Part shown: piece after piece, positions 1 through 6,607 of the stretch
Numbering within the stretch: position 1 is the first letter of the stretch
Layout of the letters: every line of letters starts with the position of its first letter
DNA from: Weeksellaceae bacterium
Lineage (GTDB): Bacteria; Bacteroidota; Bacteroidia; Flavobacteriales; Weeksellaceae
Assembly (NCBI GenBank): GCA_022701475.1
Contig: JAKOOI010000046.1
Coordinates: forward strand, 1 to 6,607
Reading direction: 5' to 3'
Length of the DNA: 6,607 nt
The notes under the pieces: model-generated
Told to the model about the DNA's origin: nothing
The model's input: the letters and a program-made list of their open reading frames with translations, nothing else
Database searches by the model: none
Program-made: the position numbers and the translations under genes

Positions 1-402
1 TTTGGAAGTGATGGCTGTAGCTGCACCCAGGTTTCCGATTTTGTTTTTCAGGTTTCCCGATACAACGACTTCCTCGATTGCCCTTTCGCTCCCGGAATCT
101 ATATTTACCGTTACCTGGTCACCGAAGTTGATATTGTATCCTTCTCTTTTTTCATCATTCACCATTACCGTGTAAGGGCCTCCCAGGGGAATCTCCTTAA
201 AAATATACTCTCCCCTGGAGTTGGTTTCCGTTTCCGTTTTAAAACCTGTGGATTCATTCACAATAGTGACCTTTACTTTTTCCTGAGGGACTTTTCCGGT
301 ACCGGTAATTTTTCCTGCAATAGAAGCCTGGGTGGTCTGTGCATACGCAAGGGTACCGAAACTCAGGCACAGAAGTCCCAACACAATTTTAACTTTTCTC
401 AT
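1..402 (-). CDS. TonB-dependent outer-membrane receptor (Oar/SusC-like), N-terminal part, truncated by window edge
   Basis: Reading the minus strand from the ATG at 402-400 gives 134 codons open to the left edge, so only the N-terminus is present. Residues 1-22 form a signal peptide (MRKVK, then a hydrophobic core, cleavage after LAYAQ). Residues 26 to about 105 look like a carboxypeptidase-regulatory-like beta-sandwich: GKITGTGK, then a T-N-x-x-G-E-Y-x-F turn and the I-P-L-G-G-P-Y-T-V stretch at 71-79, which is typical of Oar-type receptors. Residues 110-120 (EEVVVSGNLKN) resemble the linker before the plug domain of Bacteroidota TonB receptors. The family forms outer-membrane beta-barrels that import large ligands using energy from TonB. 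The ligand cannot be told from this fragment. The gene is divergent from ligA and has a good -7 promoter box 18 bp before its start. Family assignment is fairly secure; the subfamily (Oar rather than SusC) is inference. Confidence 0.85.
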   Translation of the reverse strand, partial: MRKVKIVLGLLCLSFGTLAYAQTTQASIAGKITGTGKVPQEKVKVTIVNESTGFKTETETNSRGEYIFKEIPLGGPYTVMVNDEKREGYNINFGDQVTVNIDSGSERAIEEVVVSGNLKNKIGNLGAATAITSK

Positions 403-420
403 ATCTTCAAATTAGCTGTG

Positions 421-428
421 CAAAGATA
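421..428 (-). promoter_or_regulatory. Bacteroidota -7 promoter box for the TonB receptor gene
   Basis: The minus strand reads TATCTTTG followed by CA, a full match to TAnnTTTG, 18 bp upstream of the receptor ATG. This implies a short leader. No convincing TTG lies about 19 bp further upstream, so the -33 element is weak or absent. Confidence 0.55.
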
Positions 429-458
429 TTTTGTCTCTGCAGATCCCCTGTTTACGGG

Positions 459-512
459 AGTTTTAACATTTTTTTAATTATATGGGAATAGGATGTTAAA
501 TTAGTTTTAACA
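459..512. repeat. Repeated TTTTAACA motif (two direct copies, one inverted) in the divergent region
   Basis: AGTTTTAACA occurs at 459-468 and again at 503-512, an exact 10-bp direct repeat with starts 44 bp apart. An inverted copy, ATGTTAAA, lies at 493-500. It pairs with the first copy (8 bp) and with the second (7 bp, TGTTAAA/TTTAACA at 494-500 and 506-512, 5-nt loop). Repeated half-sites between divergent genes suggest operators for a dimeric regulator. The region is AT-rich, so chance similarity is possible. Confidence 0.35.
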
Positions 513-611
513 CGGAATTTATTGTTTACAGAGTCAGTTTGTTGAAATGTGTTACGTCTTTTTAATTTCCCCGCAACCGGTAATTGTCTTATTTTTTACG
601 CGGGATTTAGT

Positions 612-619
612 TATTTTTG
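612..619 (+). promoter_or_regulatory. Probable -7 promoter box for ligA
   Basis: TATTTTTG matches TAnnTTTG and lies 17 bp before the ligA ATG. The nearest upstream TTG (584-586) is 25 bp away, longer than the usual 19-21 bp, so the -33 part is not convincing. Confidence 0.45.
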
Positions 620-630
620 CTGAAAGATAG

Positions 631-2643
<2,013 letters not shown>

Positions 2644-2664
2644 ATTTCATAAAAATATTATCAT

Positions 2665-2702
2665 AATAAACCATTGGGATTGTATCTTAATGGTTTATTT
2701 TT
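2665..2702 (+). terminator. Possible ligA transcription terminator (AT-rich hairpin)
   Basis: The perfect 11-bp inverted repeat AATAAACCATT (2665-2675) and AATGGTTTATT (2689-2699) encloses a 13-nt loop and runs into a T run (2698-2702), starting 21 bp after the ligA stop. Stem plus T run fits an intrinsic terminator, but the stem has only two G-C pairs and the loop is large. The right arm also overlaps the next promoter, so an operator role is possible. Confidence 0.4.
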
Positions 2703-2703
2703 G
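2674..2703 (+). promoter_or_regulatory. Bacteroidota promoter (TTG-N20-TAnnTTTG) for the LRR protein gene
   Basis: TTG at 2674-2676 is separated by 19 bp from TATTTTTG at 2696-2703, followed by CA. Both elements and their spacing match the Bacteroidota housekeeping sigma consensus. It lies 32 bp before the ATG at 2736, so transcription should start around 2709-2712. This is the best promoter in the window. Confidence 0.7.
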
Positions 2704-2721
2704 CACATAAAATAAACCATT
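2689..2721. repeat. Perfect 13-bp inverted repeat overlapping the LRR gene promoter
   Basis: AATGGTTTATTTT (2689-2701) is the exact reverse complement of AAAATAAACCATT (2709-2721), with a 7-nt loop TGCACAT. The left arm contains most of the -7 box, and the right arm falls at or just after the expected transcription start. The left arm is shared with the upstream hairpin whose other arm is 2665-2675, so three arms compete for two structures. This could be an operator for a dimeric repressor or an RNA switch in read-through transcripts. Confidence 0.6.
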
Positions 2722-2735
2722 CTAACTGATACTCC

Positions 2736-5285
2736 ATGAAGAAAATCTACTTCATCATTTCCCTGATGATATTTGCTGTTTTCCAGGCACAGACTTTAAA
2801 CATTACGGATGCCAAGTTCAAAGCCTACTTATTATCTGCAAGTACAACAAATTATATTGCATTTAATGCCAATCATATTCCGATCGTTATCGATACCAAT
2901 GGCGATCAGGAAATCCAGCTTTCGGAAGCTTTATTGGTTAAGGAGCTGAATGTCAGTGGATCAATAACCTCAGTGGCATCAGAAATCAACAGCATTGCCG
3001 GAATCAAAAGTTTTACGAACCTCAGCAAGCTTGCTGTGCAATATATAAGCAATAATAACTTTACTTCTTTTGATGTAAGCGGTATGTCTTCTCTCACCGA
3101 ACTGGTGATAGCAGGGTCTCATGTTTCTTCATTCAATGCAGATAATTGCACAAATCTCAAAAAACTGAATATCCAGGGCGGATACTTCCAGACTTTGACA
3201 CTGAATATCCCTTCGCTGACGGAGTTGTCTGTTTCTGAATATTTAACCTCTTTAAATATTCAGGGCTGCCCGAATATCAAGATTCTCTATCTGGACCGGA
3301 TTATGCTCGGTACCCTCAGTCTGAATAACATCAGCAACCTGCAAGAAGTAACAGTGGGAAGCTACGGGTATCCGTGGCTGAACAATACCATCAGTATAAA
3401 TGGCTGCAACGACTTGAAAAAAGTCAGTTTTTACGGACCACATGTTCAATCTGTAACTATTTCCAACAACCCTCTGCTTACGGATATCACCTCCGATTAC
3501 AGTACTTCGGTTCCTACGGTACATATTACCAACAATGCATCTTTGAAAAACATAGCCATGGTTGACAATGAAATTGCCAATCTTACCCTTACCGGCTCTC
3601 CGGTACTTGAAAACCTAAATGTGGAAGAAAATTCACTCACCAATATCAATCTAACGAATTTTCCGCTTCTGAAATCCGTAAAATGTTCGGAAAACCTGCT
3701 TACCTCACTGAATCTCAGTGCCAATCCGCTGATCAACTACCTGGACTGTTCAGATAATCATCTGAAAATCATTAATTATAAGAACGGTGGGCAGGTTCCC
3801 TATAATTTTAACATCAGCAATAATCCTGAACTGCAATATGTCTGCTGCGATGCACAAAACACTACTAACGTTTCCTATTACCTTATGATCTACGGATATG
3901 CCAATGTCAATCTGAACTCTTACTGTTCTTTTACACCCGGAGGCACTTTTTATACCATCAACGGAAAGACGAAATATGACAGTAACAGCAGCGGCTGTGA
4001 TGCAGCGGATCCTGATAAAGCATTTCAAAAGTTCCTGGTGGCAAACGGTACAGCAACCGCTGAGTTCTCTGCAAATGCTGCCGGAACCCACTTTATCCCT
4101 TTGCAGGCCGGCAGCCATACCATCACACCGGTTCTGGAAAATCCGGCTTATTTCAATGTTTCCCCGGCCGGCGTTACCGTAAATTTCCCTGCCCAGGCAA
4201 GTCCGCTGACACAGAATTTCTGTATAACGGCAAACGGAATGCATAATGACCTCGAAGCGCTAATCATTCCGCTTACGGCAGCCAGCCCGGGTTTTGATGC
4301 GAAATACAAAATTATCTATAAGAATAAAGGTACCCATGCACAATCCGGTACCGTTTCATTCAGCTATAACGATAATCTGACGGATTATCTGGCGGCCACT
4401 GTGAACCCGGCTTCGCAGCCGGCAGGATTGCTGAACTGGAATTTTGCCAACCTGCTTCCTTTTGAAACACGGGAAATCACCGTCACCCTGAAAATGAATA
4501 CGCCGACCCAGACTCCGGCACTGAACGGAGGGGACATTCTGCATTTTACTGCCCAGGTTAACGGTGCTGCCGATGATACGCCTGCCGATAATATTTTTAC
4601 ACTCAATCAGACGGTTGTGAATTCTTTCGATCCGAATGACAAAACCTGTTTGGAGGGAAGTTCCATCGCATTGGCAAAAGTCGGGGATTATGTGCACTAC
4701 CTGGTCAGATTTGAAAATACGGGTACGGCCAATGCACAGAATATTGTGGTGAAGGATGAAATTGATGTTTCAAAATTTGATATCTCCAGTCTGATCAGCC
4801 TGCACGGAAGCCATAATTTCGTTACACGGATTACAGGAAATACGGTGGAATTTATTTTTGAAAATATCCAGCTTCCCTTCAATGATGCAACGAATGACGG
4901 CTATGTTTCGTTTAAGATCAAAACGAAGTCGGCTTTAACGGCAGGAGACAGTTTCAGCAATACGGCAAAGATTTACTTCGATTATAATTTCCCGATTATC
5001 ACGAACACCTATACCACAACCGTTCAGAATGTACTGGCTGCCATAGAAACCGGTAAACCGGAAAGCAATATTTCCGTATACCCCAATCCGGCCAAGGATA
5101 CATTATACTTTAAAGCTGAAGAAAAAATTCTAAGAGCTGAAATCTATGACGCTGCCGGAAGAATCATCAGCGCTGTAAACCCTGCAGGCGATTCAATTGA
5201 CGTTTCCGGGCTTGCCAAAGGAAATTACCACATCCGCTTATCCACAAAAGAAAAGTCCGTTACAAGGAAATTCATCAGGAATTAA
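2736..5285 (+). CDS. Secreted leucine-rich-repeat protein with T9SS type A sorting domain
   Basis: The 849-residue product is predicted to be exported by Sec and then moved to the surface or medium by the type IX secretion system. Residues 1-19 are a signal peptide (MKKIYF, hydrophobic core, AQ at the end). D53-T-N-G-D-Q-E-I-Q-L-S-E64 matches an EF-hand-like calcium loop. About 11 leucine-rich repeats of roughly 20-25 residues fill about 70-370, with the clearest 21-residue units at 270-332 (pattern L-x-x-L-x-x-x-x-N-x-L-T-x-L-x-L-x-x-N-P). Residues about 404-490 resemble an SdrD B-like or carboxypeptidase-regulatory-like beta domain, beginning near KYDSNSSGCD. About 500-630 is a further beta domain. 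About 630-765 (starting FDPNDKTCLEG, with FENTGTANAQNIVVKD) matches the DUF11/DUF7619-like domain common in Bacteroidota secreted proteins. Residues 776-849 are the sorting tail (VYPNPAKDTLYF, AEIYDAAGRI, GLAKGNYHIRL, KFIRN). The likely role is adhesion or surface binding; no enzymatic motif is seen and the ligand is unknown. It has its own promoter and terminator. Confidence 0.92.
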   Translation: MKKIYFIISLMIFAVFQAQTLNITDAKFKAYLLSASTTNYIAFNANHIPIVIDTNGDQEIQLSEALLVKELNVSGSITSVASEINSIAGIKSFTNLSKLAVQYISNNNFTSFDVSGMSSLTELVIAGSHVSSFNADNCTNLKKLNIQGGYFQTLTLNIPSLTELSVSEYLTSLNIQGCPNIKILYLDRIMLGTLSLNNISNLQEVTVGSYGYPWLNNTISINGCNDLKKVSFYGPHVQSVTISNNPLLTDITSDYSTSVPTVHITNNASLKNIAMVDNEIANLTLTGSPVLENLNVEENSLTNINLTNFPLLKSVKCSENLLTSLNLSANPLINYLDCSDNHLKIINYKNGGQVPYNFNISNNPELQYVCCDAQNTTNVSYYLMIYGYANVNLNSYCSFTPGGTFYTINGKTKYDSNSSGCDAADPDKAFQKFLVANGTATAEFSANAAGTHFIPLQAGSHTITPVLENPAYFNVSPAGVTVNFPAQASPLTQNFCITANGMHNDLEALIIPLTAASPGFDAKYKIIYKNKGTHAQSGTVSFSYNDNLTDYLAATVNPASQPAGLLNWNFANLLPFETREITVTLKMNTPTQTPALNGGDILHFTAQVNGAADDTPADNIFTLNQTVVNSFDPNDKTCLEGSSIALAKVGDYVHYLVRFENTGTANAQNIVVKDEIDVSKFDISSLISLHGSHNFVTRITGNTVEFIFENIQLPFNDATNDGYVSFKIKTKSALTAGDSFSNTAKIYFDYNFPIITNTYTTTVQNVLAAIETGKPESNISVYPNPAKDTLYFKAEEKILRAEIYDAAGRIISAVNPAGDSIDVSGLAKGNYHIRLSTKEKSVTRKFIRN

Positions 5286-5304
5286 ATGATTGTTTATCAA
5301 AAGC

Positions 5305-5334
5305 AAAGGCTGTCTTCGAAGGCAGCCTTTTTTT
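5305..5334 (+). terminator. Rho-independent terminator after the LRR protein gene
   Basis: AAAGGCTGTCT (5305-5315) pairs with GGCAGCCTTT and its preceding bases (5320-5330) through 11 pairs including one T-G wobble, around a TCGA loop within TTCGAA. The stem runs directly into seven T residues (5328-5334). It begins 19 bp after the stop codon, which is strong evidence that transcription ends here and that the next gene is a separate unit. Confidence 0.9.
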
Positions 5335-5413
5335 ATTCCCGGCCGGTAACTGATCCTGAGCATAAAAGCAATTTCCTGTTCTCCCTTATATTTATATTGA
5401 AAATTAAAATGAA

Positions 5414-6061
5414 ATGATGGATTTTTTAAGGGATCACTCCATTCAGAATGAGCTGCTGCTGATTTTTATCTCGGTTGTTCTCGGTATCCTTATCGGTGCT
5501 GAAAGGGAATACCGGAACAAGTCGGCCGGACTGAGGACGTTTATCCTCATCTGCTTCGGATCCTGTCTTTTTACGATTCTTTCAGTAAAGATCGGTGTGG
5601 ATGATCCGGACCGGATTGCGGCCAATATCATCACCGGAATCGGTTTCCTGGGTGCCGGCGTTATTTTTAAAGGGGATAATAAAATCGACGGTATTACTAC
5701 GGCCACCACCATCTGGGCTACGGCTTCCATCGGAATGGCCGTAGGTTCGGGGTATGTTTATTTATCGGCATTGGGCACGCTGCTGGTCCTGCTGATTTTA
5801 AGCCTGCTCACCTATTTTGAAAAACTGATCGACCGGGAACACAAGATCCGGGAATACCGGATTACCGTTGCCGATTTTCAGGAAGTGGAATACTGCGAGG
5901 AACTCTTCAGGAAATACCGTCTGAATTTTAAAATCTCCACACAGAAGTACAGTGAAGGTAGTGTAACGACAGCCTGGATCGTTACGGGCAAAAATGCTGC
6001 CCACGGACACCTGATTCATGCGCTGAGGAGGGAGGAAAGCATCATAGGCTATGAATTCTGA
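5414..6061 (+). CDS. MgtC/SapB family inner-membrane protein
   Basis: The 215 residues match the MgtC/SapB family. The family is tied to survival in low magnesium or inside host cells in pathogens such as Salmonella; in environmental bacteria its role is mostly unknown, and it is not itself a proven magnesium transporter. Five hydrophobic segments lie at about 12-28, 42-60, 67-85, 95-114 and 117-136. Signature motifs are GAEREYRNKSAGLRT (28-42), R67-I-A-A-N-I-I-T-G-I-G-F-L-G-A-G82 and the D-G-I-T-T-A-T-T-I-W stretch at 92-101. After about residue 140 a soluble C-terminal domain of about 75 residues follows, probably cytosolic and ACT-like as in longer family members. Two ATGs are adjacent (5414 and 5417); either could be the true start. 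Upstream, TATATTTA (5387-5394) is a one-mismatch -7 box without a clear TTG partner. It sits behind the strong 5305-5334 terminator, so it probably has its own promoter. Confidence 0.93.
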   Translation: MMDFLRDHSIQNELLLIFISVVLGILIGAEREYRNKSAGLRTFILICFGSCLFTILSVKIGVDDPDRIAANIITGIGFLGAGVIFKGDNKIDGITTATTIWATASIGMAVGSGYVYLSALGTLLVLLILSLLTYFEKLIDREHKIREYRITVADFQEVEYCEELFRKYRLNFKISTQKYSEGSVTTAWIVTGKNAAHGHLIHALRREESIIGYEF

Positions 6062-6064
6062 AAA

Positions 6065-6169
6065 GTCTGTACATTAAAAAACACTTCACGGGTTCCGTAT
6101 CTGCCCCGGGTATTGCCGGATGAATCGGCAGCTGCAGGATCTGCCGTGTCTATGGACGGTTGTACAGAC
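6065..6169. repeat. 105-bp element with perfect 9-bp terminal inverted repeats; candidate interspersed repeat or structured RNA
   Basis: GTCTGTACA (6065-6073) and TGTACAGAC (6161-6169) are exact reverse complements bounding a GC-rich core. Inside are competing stems: ACGG/CCGT (6088-6091, 6095-6098), TGCCG/CGGCA (6114-6118, 6126-6130) and CGGCAG/CTGCCG (6126-6131, 6141-6146). ATCTGCC occurs twice (6099-6105, 6139-6145). It starts 4 nt after the mgtC-like stop codon. It has no transposase and no obvious target-site duplication. It could be a small non-autonomous repeat or a structured 3' UTR; only a genome-wide search would decide. Confidence 0.45.
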
Positions 6170-6171
6170 AT

Positions 6172-6216
6172 AAAGTCCGGCATGGGCGCTACCTGAATGT
6201 CCGGGCTTTTATTTTT
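6172..6216 (+). terminator. Probable terminator hairpin downstream of the MgtC-like gene
   Basis: AAAGTCCGG (6172-6180) pairs with CCGGGCTTT (6201-6209), nine pairs with one T-G wobble. The loop is 20 nt and can add a short CAT/ATG stem (6181-6183, 6197-6199). The stem is followed by a T-rich run TTTTATTTTT (6207-6216). It lies 110 bp after the mgtC-like stop, so the 105-bp element would be part of the mgtC 3' UTR. Confidence 0.6.
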
Positions 6217-6524
6217 CTGATTACAGGAACCATCAATAAAAAAGCGGCAGGTCCGAGGATTTCATAATGGATTATGGTATTGATTAGCTGTCAGCATACA
6301 GCAGCAAAAACAAGCCGATAAAAATTAGTAACAGCTGATGCCGAATTTTCCGGAGTATGCCTGTTCAGTAAGGAAACAGAAAGGCAAAAGATAGTTTTTG
6401 GAATTAGGCAGGCCCATTCGGCTGATGAAATTTACCGGCTTATTCAGGCTTCCCGATACCACGGCTGCTTTTACCTGTGGCCTGTTTCCCGATTTCTTCG
6501 TACATTGGGACAAAATTTTTTGAT
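6217..6524. other. Intergenic stretch with no convincing gene
   Basis: I see no plus-strand reading frame of useful length and no complete TAnnTTTG box with a partner; TAGTTTTTG at 6392-6400 is only a near match with one extra base. A weak hairpin GCTGT/ACAGC lies at 6287-6302. The minus strand is open for 62 codons (6513-6325). Its product looks unlike a normal protein, apart from VVSGSLNK, which echoes VVSGNLKN of the TonB receptor at the left edge. The stretch may be decayed coding or repeat sequence. Confidence 0.4.
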
Positions 6525-6607
6525 ATGACTAAAAAGATCCTGCTATCCGTATTTCTTCTGCCGGCTGCCATGGCTTTTGCCCAGCAGTACGGAGGAATGT
6601 GGATTCC
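6525..6607 (+). CDS. Probable S46 family peptidase (dipeptidyl peptidase 7/11-like), N-terminus only
   Basis: The ATG at 6525 opens a frame of 27 codons plus two bases that runs off the right edge. Residues 1-19 are a signal peptide (MTKKILLSVFLLPAAMAFA), and the mature N-terminus begins QQYGGMWIP. The G-G-M-W-I/L start directly after the signal peptide is characteristic of S46 dipeptidyl peptidases of Bacteroidota, which are periplasmic serine enzymes releasing dipeptides from peptide N-termini. The catalytic residues lie outside the window, so this rests on the N-terminal motif alone. No clear promoter box is seen close upstream, and there is no good Shine-Dalgarno sequence, as is usual for the phylum. 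Confidence 0.7.
   Translation, partial: MTKKILLSVFLLPAAMAFAQQYGGMWI

Noticed and set aside
2665..2721. Three evenly placed copies of an 11-mer as a possible CRISPR-like array
   Set aside because: The copies alternate in orientation, are far too short and AT-rich, and there are no cas genes. They form hairpins instead.
3750..4244. A 164-codon open frame antisense to the LRR protein gene
   Set aside because: Shadow of the coding frame, with no recognisable domain and no regulatory signals of its own.
6049..6171. A 40-codon minus-strand frame covering the 105-bp element and the end of the MgtC-like gene
   Set aside because: It is short, overlaps a real gene's end and coincides with an inverted-repeat structure. 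Better explained as a by-product of the element than as a protein gene.
6511..6522. AAAATTTTTTG as a -7 box for the S46 peptidase gene
   Set aside because: It matches TAnnTTTG at only six of eight positions and ends two bases before the ATG, too close to leave room for a transcription start upstream of the start codon.

Overview
The window looks like a chromosomal segment of a flavobacterium, most likely Chryseobacterium or a close Weeksellaceae relative. Three lines of evidence support this. Two promoters carry the Bacteroidota -7 box TAnnTTTG (one with a well-spaced TTG upstream), and the 5' regions lack strong Shine-Dalgarno sequences. A large secreted protein ends in a type IX secretion (Por secretion system) tail. 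An Oar/SusC-style TonB-dependent receptor starts at the left edge. The genus is an inference from protein style and was not tested by any search.

Layout from left to right: (1) 1-402, minus strand, holds the N-terminus of a TonB-dependent outer-membrane receptor with a carboxypeptidase-regulatory-like domain; the gene runs off the left edge. (2) 403-636 is a divergent intergenic region with a -7 box facing each way and a repeated TTTTAACA motif. (3) 637-2643 is ligA, a complete NAD+-dependent DNA ligase. (4) 2644-2735 is a short intergenic region with three copies of an 11-13 bp arm (two direct, one inverted) that can form two mutually exclusive hairpins and overlaps the promoter of the next gene. 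(5) 2736-5285 is an 849-residue secreted leucine-rich-repeat protein with a calcium-loop-like motif, a repeat-type beta domain and a T9SS type A sorting domain. It ends in a very clear intrinsic terminator. (6) 5414-6061 is a MgtC/SapB family inner-membrane protein. (7) 6062-6524 is 463 bp without a convincing gene. It contains a 105-bp element bounded by perfect 9-bp inverted repeats, a terminator-like hairpin, and a stretch whose minus strand has a short in-frame similarity to the TonB receptor at the left edge. (8) 6525 to the right edge is the start of a gene with a signal peptide and the mature N-terminus typical of S46 family dipeptidyl peptidases.

The genes appear to be separate transcription units, not one operon: each complete gene is followed by a hairpin, and most have their own upstream region. 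Three of the five products (TonB receptor, LRR protein, S46 peptidase) are surface, secreted or periplasmic and fit the lifestyle of a protein- and polymer-degrading Bacteroidota. LigA is housekeeping. I see no mobile element with a transposase, no CRISPR array, no tRNA or rRNA, and no clear new multi-gene system. The most interesting material is in the intergenic regions at about 2665-2721 and 6065-6169.
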